DNA of 64,000 nucleotides, taken from assembly GCA_019448385.1 (NCBI GenBank), contig JAGTXO010000013.1, forward strand, positions 1 through 64,000, given 5' to 3'. Shown here piece after piece: positions 1-10,925 of this stretch. The translations under genes and the position numbers were made by a program. This DNA is from Diacronema lutheri (taxonomy: Eukaryota > Haptophyta > Pavlovophyceae > Pavlovales > Pavlovaceae). Numbering within the stretch: the stretch's first letter is position 1; each line of letters starts with the position of its first letter. The notes beneath the pieces are model-generated. The model ran no database searches. It was not told the origin of the DNA and saw nothing but the letters and a program-made list of their open reading frames with translations.

Positions 1-170
1 AACCCTAACCCTAACCCTAACCCTAACCCTAACCCTAACCCTAACCCTAACCCTAACCCTAACCCTAACCCTAACCCTAACCCTAACCCTAACCCTAACC
101 CTAACCCTAACCCTAACCCTAACCCTAACCCTAACCCTAACCCTAACCCTAACCCTAACCCTAACCCTAA
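1..170. repeat. Telomeric repeat array (CCCTAA)n
   Basis: The first ~170 bases are uninterrupted 6-bp AACCCT units, the C-rich strand of a TTAGGG telomere, oriented as expected for the left end of a chromosome. The array decays at about 168-185 (taatctcacatttaccctc) into unique sequence. The repeat type is shared by many protists, algae, fungi and animals, so it does not identify the organism by itself. Confidence 0.98.
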
Positions 171-313
171 TCTCACATTTACCCTCACCGATGCGCTGTG
201 ATCAGTTGGGGCAGCGCGAGTTTCTTTTGCATTTCTTGAAGTCGCGAGCACCCACACGCACGTGCTAAGCGCTGGCAGAGCTGTTGATCTCACTCCCAGC
301 CGTGCTTTCGTGC
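171..313. other. Subtelomeric junction without a gene
   Basis: This is a short unique segment between the telomere array and the first repeat-protein gene. Bases 284-313, read on the minus strand, still resemble the end of one more protein repeat (ARKHGWE then a TGA stop), so the neighbouring gene once extended closer to the telomere. I see no other feature here. Confidence 0.6.
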
Positions 314-1560
314 CTATTGCAGCACTTCGAGGTGGCCACCCTGAGCTGCAGCGGAGCACGTGTCGCTGTCCCATTTGCAGCCGTGCTTACGCGCCCACTG
401 GAGCACCTCGAAGTGGCCATTTCGAGCTGCAGAAGAACACGTGCGGCTGTCCCACTCGCAGCCGTGCTCGTGCGCCCACTGCAGCACCTCAAGGTGGCCA
501 CCCTGAGCTGCAGCGGAGCACGTTTCGCTGTCCCACTCGCAGCCGTGCTCGCGTGCCCACTGCAGCACAGCGAGGTGGCCATTTCGAGCTGCAGAAGAGC
601 ACGTTTCGCTGTCCCACTTGCAGCCGTGCTCGTGCGCCCACTGCAGCACCTCGAGGTGGCCACCCTGAGCTGCAGCGGAGCACGTGTCGCTGTCCCACTC
701 GCAGCCGTGCTTGCGCGCCCACTGGAGCACCTCGAAGTGGCCATTTCGAGCTGCATTGGAGCACGTGCGGCTGTCCCACTCGCAGCCGTGCTCGTGCGCC
801 CACTGCAGCACCTCGAGGTGGCCACCCTGAGCTGCAGTGGAGCACGTGTCGCTGTCCCACTCGCAGCCATGCTCGCGCGCCCACTGCAGCACCTCGAGGT
901 GGCCCTTCCGAGCTGCAAAGGTGCACGTGCGGCTGTCCCAGTCGCAGCCACGCTGGCGCGCCCAATGCAGCACCTCAAGATAATTGTCCTCAGCTGCAAA
1001 GGCTCGTGCGCCCACTGCAGCACCTCGAGATGGCCCCCACCAGCTGCATCGGAGCAAGTGTCGCTGTCCCACTCGCAGCCATGCTCGTGCGCCCACTGCA
1101 GCACCTCGAGGTGGCCACCCTGAGCTGCACCGGAGCAAGTTTCGCTGTCCCACTCGCAGCCATGCTCGTGCGCCCACTGCAGCACCTCGAGGTGGCCACC
1201 TTCAGCTGCAAAGGAGCATGTGTTTCTGCTCCACGCGCAGCCGTGCTCGTGCGCCCACTGCAGCACCTCGAGGTGGCCATTCCAAGCTGCAAGGGCGCAT
1301 GTGTCGCTGTCCCACTCGCAGCCCTGCTCGTGCGCCCACTGCAGCACCTCGAGATAACCGCTTTGAGCTGCAAAGGCGCACGTGTCGCCGTCCCACTCGC
1401 AGCCGTGCTCTCGCGCCCACTGCAACACCTTCAGGTGCCCCTCCCCAGCTGCAGCGGAGCACGTGCGGCTGTCCCATTGGCAGCCGTGCTCGCGTGCCCA
1501 CTGGAGCACCTCGAGATGGCCACCGCGAGCTGCAGAAGAGCACGTCGTCTTGTGCCATCC
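314..1560. repeat. 81-bp tandem repeats encoding GHLEVLQW units
   Basis: About sixteen copies of an 81-bp unit (27 codons) make up the repeat part of the F-box gene. Neighbouring units alternate between AAQGGHLEVLQWAHEHG and AARNGHFEVLQWARKHG types, giving a 162-bp higher-order period that is clearest nearest the telomere. This implies recent unequal crossing-over or conversion. The copy at about 1000 carries the out-of-frame deletion. Confidence 0.85.
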
Positions 1561-1968
1561 GCAGCCGCGCTCGCGCAGCCACGCGAGCGCGCCCACGCTG
1601 CCAGCGCCCGCCGCGAGCGCGCACAGCCTCGCCTGCTCCCACGCGTGAAACGTGGCCGAGCGGAAGCCAGGCAGCGCCCACGCCCACGCGGCGAGCGCGC
1701 GCGAGCGCAGCATTGCCAAGCGCGGCGTGCGCGTCGGTACGTCGGCCGCATCGCGGAGTGCGCGACATGACAGGCGCCAGCACACGGCGTACTCGCCGCC
1801 GACGAGCGCGACGAGACGCGCGAGCACGTCGGCGGGCAGCCGCGATAAGAGCGCCGGGCCACCCGAGCGCGCATGCTGCACGTCGTGCGGCGGGCGCGGT
1901 GGCGAGCGTGCGTGCTCGACCGTCCGCGACGACGGGCCGCCGCCAGCATCCACCGACTCGTCCTCCAT
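314..1968 (-). pseudogene. F-box plus ankyrin-like WDSDTC/GHLEVLQW repeat protein, frameshifted
   Basis: The ATG at 1968 begins MEDESVDAGG. About 40 residues later comes an F-box-like segment (LSRLPADVLARLVALVGG) and then about 16 tandem 27-residue repeats of the form TCSxAAxGGHLEVLQWAxEHGCEWDSD. This repeat type is common in protist F-box/ankyrin families and in giant viruses; F-box proteins usually recruit targets to SCF ubiquitin ligases. Seven repeats read in one frame down to about 1005. There roughly 31 bp is missing compared with a normal 81-bp unit, and the other nine repeats continue in another frame to a stop at 314-316. That stop is where a conserved Trp codon should be (TGG to TAG), and a recognisable repeat remnant follows it. 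This reads as a decaying subtelomeric copy, unless the shift is an assembly error. The strand is secure because the repeats make sense only on the minus strand. Confidence 0.75.
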
Positions 1969-3095
1969 GCGCCGCGAGCGAGCGCCGGTCTGCGCTGAGT
2001 CGGCCGGGCCTGCAAGGAGGGAGGGACCAAGCTGCAGCAGCCAACGATGGCGGACGCATCCAGGTGCGCAGAGCGATGGCGAACGCGACTGGCGGGCGCC
2101 AGCGGCCTCGCGGTGACAAAGGGCCGCGCATATTTGCCTCGCCCGCGAGTTCGTCGCTCTTCGCCGCGACGCCGTCGCCGACCGCGCTCGGCGCGCGTTC
2201 GGCACGCGCGCCGCGCTCGCCGCGCCGCGCCGGCGCGAGTGGGCCGGGCGGCGACGTGGGCACTCGCGCGCACGGCCTGGCGACGGCACAAGGCCGTGGT
2301 TCGTCGCTGCTTTTATGTTCGGACGAAGGCGTCAGTTTGCGCGCGGCCGTCGTCGCGCTCGCTGCAGCGTGCGCACTCGCTGCCGCAGTCTCCCGTCGTC
2401 ATACGCCGCCGTTGTGCGATGCGCCGCGGCGTCGCAAGCGGCATGTGCGCGCGCGCCGGTGCGGCTTGACGCCGGTGACGGCGACAGTGACAATGACGGT
2501 GAAGGCCCGGCGCTCCGCCGGCGCGTGCGGCTTTGAGGGGACGCTGGTGGCGGCGACACCGGCGGCGGCGACGGCGGTGACGAAGGCAACGACGATGACG
2601 AAGGCGGCGACGCTGGCGGTGACGGCGGCCGCGGCAGCCAGGGCGGCAGCGGCCGCGCCGCTGCGCACGGCGCGCGCGTTGGGCGCTGCGCCACTGCCGG
2701 GCGCGGTCGCGGTCGGGGTCGGAGCGGCAGAGGTGCAACGGATAACGCGCTCTCGCTGTCGTGCGACGGCGCGGCTTGCCGGCCAGGCGGGCCCGACGAG
2801 GCGCCCAGAGCCATCCACGTGCAGCCACCGTCGCCCAGCGTGACGCCGCCGACGGCCAGCTGGCCCGCGGCGCGAGGCGCGCTGGACGACGCGTTGCTCG
2901 ACGCGACCGCGCGCTGCGTCGCCTGCACCAACGCGTGTGCCTTACTCTCGCGACACCCGGCGGCCCGAGCGGCCCTCCTCGCACTCTCAGCTCGCGCGCA
3001 GGCGCCCCCGGAGAAAATTCATTCCTTGTGCACCGTTCAAATCTGTACACTTGAGTACTTGACATTGGACACCTTTCCCCCTCGTAGGAGTGGTG
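1969..3095. other. Gap between genes with one doubtful plus-strand reading frame
   Basis: No confident gene lies here. On the plus strand a frame open from 2537 to 3316 reads a Gly/Asp-rich stretch and then WPAARGALDDALLDATARC and a CxxCTNAC-like segment, which looks more protein-like than random GC-rich DNA. It has no in-frame ATG after a TGA at 2534-2536, and its end runs under the next gene. Bases 3010-3095 are the only AT-richer part and probably hold the 3' end of the minus-strand gene that follows. Confidence 0.4.
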
Positions 3096-4558
3096 CTACT
3101 CTGCTCGCGCTGCGTCCGCACTTGCCAGCGCTGCTGCGTGCGACCCGACCGCCTCTGCTTGCTGGGCGCGTGCGAGCTCAGCCGCCTCCCAGATCGCACC
3201 CACCCACTCGGACGCCGCGGCGATTGACTCGGCGGCAAGCGGCACGACGACGAGCCCATGGTGGCCGCTGTCGTGTGCCCGTACGCCTGCCGGCCGCTTG
3301 CCGGGCGCGCCTGTAGACCCGCCGATCGCGAGGCGCGTGCCCGGCGGCAGGGTGAGAATCAGCTCGAACTGGCACAGCCCCGCGCCCGCCGCCGACGCGC
3401 AGTTTCGAATGTCGGCGAGGCAGTGCAGCGGCAGCTCGACGCCGACGTCGGGGGCCGCCGGCGGCGTGCCGCCGGCGGCGCGCTGCTGCTCGTCGGCGGA
3501 CGACGGCGGCGGACCGCACACGAGCCAGGCCTCACCGCGCTCCCCACCGTAGCTGAGGGCACACCACGATGGCTGCAGGCCGCCCGCGCCGGGCGCACCG
3601 ACCGTCGCGCCGGCGCGCCCGTGCGCGTCGAGCGGCGCGCGGCCGAATGCGCCGCGCCACAGCCAGCCCGACGCGATCGGCAGCTGCAGCGGCGAGCGCG
3701 GCGGCTCGTGCGGCTGGCGCGAGGCAGGCGACGAGCTGCGGCTGCGCGCGTCCGGCGCACCCGCCTGCCTCCCGGCCGGCGAGCGGGGCGCTGGCGAGCA
3801 CGAGGGCGGCGAGCTGCACGTGCCCGCGGACGGCGGGCTGCGCGACGCCCTCGGCGCGTCGCTGTGCCCCGGCGCCGTGGCGCCGGCCGGCGAGCACAGC
3901 GCCGCCTCGAGCGTGGCCGCGGCCGCGCAGACGGCGCGACACGGCCGTGACGCGCATGCCAACGCACCAGCACCAGCATCAGCCGGCGACGGCGGCGGCT
4001 CGAGCTGCGCGCGCGTCGCGCGTTTGGACGCCCACTCGGCGCGCGCGCCCGCTGCACGCGCGACGCCACGCAGACGCGGTGAGAGGAGCGGCACACACGC
4101 CGTACCTCGTGCCGATTGCCCAGCCGCGGGCGAGGGCAGAGCGGCTGCTGACACGGCCGGCGAAGGTGCGGGCGAAGGTGCGGGCGAAGGCGCGGGCGTC
4201 GACGCACGCGGCCCCGCGTCGGGTGCGGGCGGGCCAGCCGCGGCCGCTGCAGCGCGGGCTGGCATACGCTGCTCGTCGCATGCGCCAGCGCCTCCGCCAG
4301 CGCCCCCGCCCGCGCCCCCGCCCGCAACCCCGCCCCCGCCCTTGTCCTCGTCGGCCAGGCGAACGTGCTCACCCCCGCCCCCGCCCTTGTCCTCATCGGC
4401 CAGGCGAACGTGCTCACCCCCGCCCCCGCCCTTGTTCTCGTCCGCCAGGCGAACGTGCTCACCCCCGCCCCCGCCCTTGTCCTCGTCGGCCAGGCGAACG
4501 TGCCCACGGCGCGCGCGCCACGGCACGCACCGCACGACGCGCGGCCGCCGCCAGAGGC

Positions 4559-4594
<36 letters not shown>

Positions 4595-5306
4595 CCGCGC
4601 TCGCGCCGAGCGCACGCGCGCGCCCACCGTGCACCACGCGCGCGGTGTGCGCGCCTGACGGCTGCCGTGCGTCGGCTCGCTCGCCGCCCGCTGGCGCGTG
4701 CGCGTCGGGCGCGTGCGGCCGTATGACAAGGAGGCGGTACTCGCACTCGCTCACGCGGTCCGACGCTGTCACGCGCAGGCGCAGCGCGTTGGCGCCCGGC
4801 TGCAGCCGCCAGTCGCACGACAGGCCGCCCGCCCAGTGCATGCCGCCGCCTTCCTCCGCCCCCGCCTCGGCCGCACCGGCGGCCACGGGCGCGCACTCCC
4901 ACGCGCCCTCGTCGATGCCGCGCGGGCCCTCGACCACGCCCGAGCCGAGCACGGCCACGCTGCTCCCCACCGTCGGCGCTGTGAGCGTCAGCCGCACCGA
5001 GGCCGTCCCAAACGGCACCGCGCCAGCGAGCGCACGCACGCCGCCCCCACCCGCCTCGCCCGCCTCGCCCGCCGGCACGAGCGTGCGCACCGCGCCGCTT
5101 GGCGAGCAGAGCGCGCGCGGCAGAGCGTGCGAGGGCAGCACGCAGCTGGCGGACGCACCCCTCTGCACGAGCAGGCGGAACGCGCCGCCGTCCGCGCCAC
5201 CGCCCGGCGCCACCTCGATCGTGAGCAGGCTGCCCGCCCAGCGCCCGCCCGCCTCGCGCTCGGCGGCGGCGGCGGCGGCGCCACCGCCACCTCTGGAAGA
5301 CGCGGG

Positions 5307-5340
<34 letters not shown>

Positions 5341-6146
5341 GGCGGCGGGAGCGGGAGCAGCGCGCAGAGCCGGTCGGCGCCGCAGCTCACGTGCCGCGCC
5401 CCGGCGCCGTCAGCGCCGGCCGCTGCAGGCAGTGTGAGCCGCACGTTGGGCCGCAGCTCGATCGGCTCGCCCGCCGGCGCGAGCCACGCGACCGCGCGTG
5501 CGCCCGCGCCGGGCGCGCGCGTGAGCCGGATCGCGAGCGCGAGCGCCGTCGCGCCCGAGCCGACCGCCGTCGCGTACGAGCGCACGCCTGCGCTGAGCGG
5601 CGGCGAGAGCGCGGCGGGGCCCGCGTCGCTCGTCGCCCACACGACGAGCTCGGAGAGCTCGACCACCGCCTCGCCGTCGCCGCCGTCACCACCGGCGCCA
5701 CCCTCGTTGCCGTCGCCGCCGTCTGCGCGCGCTGGCTCGTCCGCGCCGCGCAGCCGCACGCGCAGCGCGCCGCCGTCGGGCTGCAGCTCGAGCACGTGCG
5801 CGCCGAGGCGCGCCTCGACGGCCGAGCCGATGAGCTCATCGCGCACAAAGTCCGAGTCGAACACGTCAAAGCGCACGGGCGGCGCGCCGCGCAGCTCGCA
5901 GCATGTATCCCAGCGAGCGACCACCGCGTTTGGCCGCATGGCCGTCTCGCACAAGGAGCCGCCGCCGGCGCCGACATCTCGTGCGCGCCGCGCGTGCCCC
6001 GCCTCGTCGACGAGCGTCGCGCGCACGCGCACGTCATTGCGGTCTATGGCCGACGGGCCGTCCCGCTCAGGCAGCGCGGACGCTTCGAGCACGCACACGA
6101 CGATGGTCTCGCTCGACGTCGGCCCGTCCGCGCCGAGCGGCGCCAT
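3096..6146 (-). CDS. C2 - cadherin-like - transmembrane - PH domain protein
   Basis: This 1016-residue protein starts at the ATG at 6146 (MAPLGADGPTSSETIVVCVL); the frame extends upstream but has no better ATG. Residues ~14-150 look like a C2 domain (TIVVCVLEASALP, VRFDVFDSDFVRDELIG). Around residues 425-520 a segment ending ANALRLRVTASDRVSECEYR resembles the cadherin-like beta-sandwich family (PF12733). A run of 11 Leu, coded by a CTG repeat, forms the single membrane helix near residue 525. Next come four 15-residue HVRLADEDKGGGGGE repeats and long low-complexity sequence. The last ~150 residues resemble a PH domain (SGWLWRGAFG, WVGAIWEAAE). C2 and PH domains usually bind membranes or phosphoinositides. 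I infer a membrane-tethered adaptor, but the topology is uncertain because both C2 and PH normally act in the cytosol. Confidence 0.75.
4341..4515. repeat. 45-bp minisatellite, four copies, in coding sequence
   Basis: Units start at 4341, 4386, 4431 and 4476 with an exact 45-bp period. On the minus strand each encodes HVRLADEDKGGGGGE, just after the membrane helix. Near identity between units indicates recent amplification. Confidence 0.9.
4560..4592. repeat. (CAG)11 trinucleotide repeat coding poly-Leu
   Basis: Eleven CAG units on the plus strand read as CTG (Leu) in the minus-strand gene. They form the core of its only predicted membrane helix. Confidence 0.95.
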
Positions 6147-6308
6147 GCCGTCGTGGAAACCTGGCCGGAGCGCCAGTTTTGAAATCTGCAGGATTTTGGC
6201 AGGACTCGCAAGGACCCCCGCGCGCGACCAACTTGGGCTGGTGGCCTGTGGCTGGCTCGGTGGCTCCGCCGCCCGGCCCACACGGCACTGAAGCCTTCTT
6301 CTGAACGG

Positions 6309-6832
6309 TCAGAGCTCGTTTGCCACTCCGCCAAGTGGCGCACGAGCCAGCCGGAGGAAGGCGGCGTACCGCCGCCGCGCGGACGCGTGCTGCGCGGCGT
6401 GGCCCATCTGGCGCGCGCGAGCCACACGCGCGCGCGCGGCCGCACGCAGCGTGTCGAGCGCGCGGTCGAGCTGCGCCGCGACGGCCACGCGCAGAACGCC
6501 ACGCGCGCGCCGCGCGGGGCGCGCGCACGCGCCGTGGACAGGCGGCAAAGACGGCAGGAGCTGCCAGCGCGCGGGGGGCAGGTGCACGCGGCGGAGTGGC
6601 ATGCCGTACAGCGCGGCCGGCGCGCGCGTGACCACGACGTGCCAGTCGTCGTGGCCGCGACCGCGGCCGTCGGCCGCAGCCGGTGCCGTCACAGCGAGCG
6701 CGGTGACAGTGCCGACAGCGGGGGCCGCCATTGCATCGACGGCCCGCCACGCAGCCGCGCGCCCGCGCGGCGACGGCGCCGACCGCGACGGTGGCGACCG
6801 CGGCGGCGGCGGCGGCGGCGGCGGCAGCGGCG

Positions 6833-6864
<32 letters not shown>

Positions 6865-9800
6865 GGCGGCGGCCGTGACGGCATCGCGACCGCCGCCGGC
6901 ATCGCACGCGCGGCGACTGCCGCCTCGAGCGCGCGCGTGCGACACGCCGCGGTGCGGCGGCGCGGCGCGTCGGCGGTGCGCCCGCTGCGCGCGAGCGTGC
7001 GCCACGCGCGCGCGAGCCTCGCGCGGCGGAGCGCGCGCGCGGCTGGCGCGGCAACGAGCGCGACCATCACGCGCGCGCGCGCGCGTCGCCGTGCCGCCGC
7101 GCGCCAGATCGCCGCCCAGCCGCGAGCGAGTCGGCCGAGTCCGGCGGCCGCGCGCGCAACGCGCACGGCGCGTGCCAAGCGCGCGAGCTTGGCGAGGGCA
7201 GCGCGCGCCGCGCGCGCGAGCGACGCGGCGGCAGCGAGCGTGAAGACGCGCGAGCGCGCGGCAGCGGCGCGCAGCCGCGCGACGGCCGGGCTGAGCGCAC
7301 GCGCGCGCGCGAGCGCAGGAACGCGCGGCCGCGCCGCCACCACCGCGCCCACGCCGTCAGGACGGTCGGCGCGGCGCGCGTGCAGCCCGCCATCGAGCGA
7401 TCGGAACGCGCGGCGCATTGCAAGCCGACCGCGCGCCATGGCGGGGGGGGCCCACGGGCGCGCCGCCCAGCGCGCCCACGCGCGCGACACGCGCGCCGAG
7501 AGAGCCGAGCGCGCCGCTGCGGCCGTGCGCAGTCGAAGCGCCGCGCCGCGCGTGGGCGCGCGATGCGCGGCGCGCCACCGGCCGAGCGCAGCACCGAGGC
7601 GCGCCCACGCCGACGCGGCGAGCGCGCGTCCGGCCGGCGAGAGCGCGAGGAGCGCGCGGCGCACAGCAGCGCGCACACCGGCCGCGGCGCGTTGCGCGCG
7701 CGAGTCCGCCAAGGTGGCGGAGTTGGCGGACGTGGCGATGGCGGCGGAGCTGGCGGCCCGCGCCGCGGCGGCGGCCGCCGCCCAGCCAACGAGCGCGCCG
7801 CGCAGCGCGCCGCGCCGCTGCGCCGCCGCGCCGCGGCGAACGCGCGCGCCGCGCGCCGCGCTCGCGCCGAGCGCGCCGACGGCTGCGGTGAGCCGACGCG
7901 CGCGCACGCTGCGTGCCGAGCGGGTGGCAGCGGCACGCTCGGCTTGGCGGGCCGCGTCGGGCGGCGCGCGCGCGGCTGCGGTGCGCAACGCGCGCATCGC
8001 GCGCGCGAGCCGCCGCGCGCGGCCCGAGCGCGCGCCTGCGGCGGCAATGTCGCGCGCGGCGCGCGCGGCGCGCGCGCCCTCGCATAAGATCGCCCACGCG
8101 ACCGCGGCCGCGCGGCGCTCTGTGCTGCGCCGCGCGAGGACGGCCACGCCCGCCGCCATGTCCGCCGTCACCACCGCCGCCGCGGAGCGCGAGAGCCGCG
8201 GCGGCGGTGCCGACGCCGACGGCGACGGCGCCACGTCGGCGAGCGCGGCGCGCACGAGGCGGCGCGCGCGTGGCCCGCCGACCGGCTGCGCCACGCGCGC
8301 CGGCCGGCGCGCGAGCGCGAGCGCGCCGAGTGCGCGCGCAAGCGCCGCGCGCCGCGCGGAGCCTTGAGCAACGCGCACAAGGATGGTCAGCGCGTCGGCC
8401 GAGCGGCGGCCGGCGCGCGGCGGTGACGCGAGCGCAACACGTAACCGGCGCAGCGCACGCCGCGCGCCCGCCCTCGCCGACGATCGCGACGCCGCCGCGC
8501 GCGCATGCCGCGCGCGCGCCGCGGCGCGGCTGGCGTGCAGCGCGCGCCGCAGCGCGCGCGCGCGCGCGCGCGCTGCGGCGCGCGTGGCGGCGGCGGCATT
8601 GCGGCGCCACAGCGTGGCGCGAGCGTGCAGCGCGTGCCACGCGTCCGCGAGCGCGCTGCGCCGCGCCGCCACGCCGTCACGCCGCCACGCCGCGGCGCGC
8701 ACCCACCCGCGCGACGCGGGGCGCGCGGCCACGCGCGCCGCGAGCGCGGCGCGCGCGGCGTGCAAGCGGACCAGCGCCGTGACCGTTCGCGCCGTCGGCA
8801 ATAGCCGCCGCGCCGCCGCGCTCAGTGCCGCGTCGCGCGCGCGTTTGCGCCAGCGGTGCGCGGCCGATCGCAAGCGGAGCGACCGAGAGCGACCAGCGAC
8901 GGCACGCGCGCGCACTGCCCAACGGCGCCAACCGACGAGGCGCGCGCGCTGCGCCGCTCGGCACCGCGCCGCTGCGCAACTCGCCACCATCCGCAGGAGC
9001 AGCGGATGGATTTGGCCGGGCACGAGCGCGGCCGCGCGCGCCGCGCGCGCCGCCGCCGCCCAGCGCGCGAGCGGCGCGCGCGCTCGCGTGCGCGCGGTGG
9101 CAGCGGCGCGCGTGACGCCCGCGCCGGTCGGTCGTGGCCGTGCCGCCCACCGCGCGAGCGCGCGCGGCGCGTCGCGCACGCGCCGCGCCACCGCCGCCGC
9201 CGCGCGCTGCTCGGCAGCTGCACGCTTGCGCGCCGCGTGCACGCGCAGCAGGGCGAGGGCGCTGCGTGCGGCGCGAGCGGACGCGGTGCGCGCGACACGG
9301 CGCGCGCCGAGCGCGCGGTGCCACGCCGCGAGGACGCCGAGCGCGCCGAGCCGCCGTCGGCGCGCGCGCACCACCGCCGCGGCGCGCGAGCGCGCGACCG
9401 AAGCCGCCGCTCGGCGACGCCATGCGCGCAGCGCGCGGCTGCCGAGCAGCGCGCGGCCGTGGCCGCCGAGCGCGCGCGCGTCGCGCTCGGCGGCGGCTCG
9501 GCCGTGCAGCGTGCCAAGCGCCGCGCCGAGCGCCGCGAGCGCGCCTGCCTCGCGCCGATCGGCGCTCGCGCGCCGCGCGGCGGCGGTAGCGCCGAGCGCC
9601 GCGACGGCGCGCGCCGCTCGCCGCCGCTCGCCGTGCGCAGAGCCGCACGAGGCGGCGCAGCGCGCGCGCGTGCGCGCACGCCAGCGCGCGAGCGCGCACA
9701 CCGTCGCTGGGCTCGATGTGGCGCGCGGCGCACCTAGCGCCACCGCCACGGCGCCGCGCAGCGCGCGCATGCCCAAGCGCCGGCCCGCCGCCGCGCGTAC

Positions 9801-10925
9801 CCGCGCCGCGCGCGCGGCGTTCGCGGCGCGCTGCGCGGCGCGTTGATGTGCGGCGTGCCACGCGTGCAGCGCGGCGCGGCGGGCGCGCGCCACGCCGCAC
9901 GCGCCGCTCATCCTGCGCACGCGCAGCCAGATCGCCGCCTCGCGCTGCCGGAGCACTGCGGCCGCGGCCGCACGCGCGCCGCCGAGCGCGCGCGCCGCCG
10001 CGTCGACCGCCGCACACGCGGCGCGCGACGCGGCGGCCGCGCGCGACGCGACGGCGGCGCGCCAGCGGCGGAGCGCGGAGAGAAGCGCGCGCGCACGAAT
10101 GCGCGCCGCCGCCCACGCGGCGAGCGCGCGCCGTAGCGTGCGTGCGCGGCGCGCGCCGTCCACGGCGACGGCCGCAAGGCGCGCCGGGGCGGCCGCGGTC
10201 GCGTCCGCAAACGCGGCCACGCCGCGCGTGAGCGCTCTGCTGCGCGCGGCGGCGGCGGCGCGCACGCGCGCGACGCGTGCCGCCGCCGCCGTTGCGCCGC
10301 ATGCGCGCATCGCCAGCAGCGCGCGCGCCTCGTCCGCCGCGCGGCCGCGCTCGCGCGTGCGGCCGGACGCGTCGCGGAGCGATCGTGCGGCCGTCGCCGC
10401 GCGCAGCCACGCGCGGTGGCCACGGCGCCGTGCGAGCGCGGCAGCGGCGGTCGAGTCGGCGTGCGCCAGTGTATTCGCGCGCGCGCGCGCCCAGCGCGCC
10501 AGTGCCCACCGCCGCTGCGCGCACGCCGCGAATGCGCTCGCGGCCGCTCTGTCGGCCGCCTCGCGCCGCCGGCGCGCGCGTGCGCGCGCCCAGCGGCGGA
10601 GGGCGAGCGCAGCGGGCGCGACGGCTAGGCGCGCATCACGATTAATGCGCGCCATCTCGCGCGCCGCCGCCGCACGCGTGCCGCTCGCCCACGCGCGCGG
10701 CGCGGCCGCGAGCCTGCGGCCGCGCCAGTGGCACGCGCGCGATGCGAGCCGGCCGAGCGGTGCGGCGGCGGCGGCGTAAACGGTGCGGTCGCGCCACGCG
10801 CGCAGCGCGGCTGCAGCACGGAGGCGCAGGCTGAGTGGCGGCCACAGCCGCAGCCGGTCAAGGTTGGCCAGCGCACACGCGTCGAAGGCGATCCAGAACG
10901 GGGACCCGAGCCGGGCGGCCACCAT
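6309..10925 (-). CDS. SFI1-like Ala/Arg-rich repeat protein
   Basis: This is a single open frame of 1538 residues. The ATG at 10925 (MVAARLGSPFWIAFDACALA) is the first in frame; the frame remains open upstream to a GTG at 11054, so a missed 5' exon is possible. Most of the protein is Ala and Arg with a Trp every ~25-40 residues in settings such as [23 protein letters not shown] and RALRAWRRRAA. This matches the SFI1 centrin-binding repeat, a long helix with a Leu-x-x-Trp-x-Arg core that builds centrosome or basal-body fibres. A poly-Pro block (~7 kb mark, near 6790-6880) and a non-repetitive C-terminus containing PLRRVHLPPARWQLLP follow. The strand is chosen because only this frame is open throughout and keeps the Trp spacing. 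The same family appears again at 46357-53109. Family assignment rests on pattern alone. Confidence 0.65.

Noticed and set aside
314-1560. CRISPR-like array
   Set aside because: The repeats are contiguous 81-bp protein-coding units without spacers, in a eukaryotic chromosome.
262-1770. Long plus-strand frame opposite the F-box repeat gene
   Set aside because: It is the complement of the tandem repeats. Its Arg/Pro/Cys-rich reading has no domain, whereas the minus strand gives a recognised repeat and an F-box.
314-1968. Giant-virus insertion
   Set aside because: The same WDSDTC/GHLEVLQW repeats occur in giant viruses, but they are also common in algal nuclear genomes, and the flanks contain only telomere and host-type genes. 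No viral hallmark gene is present.
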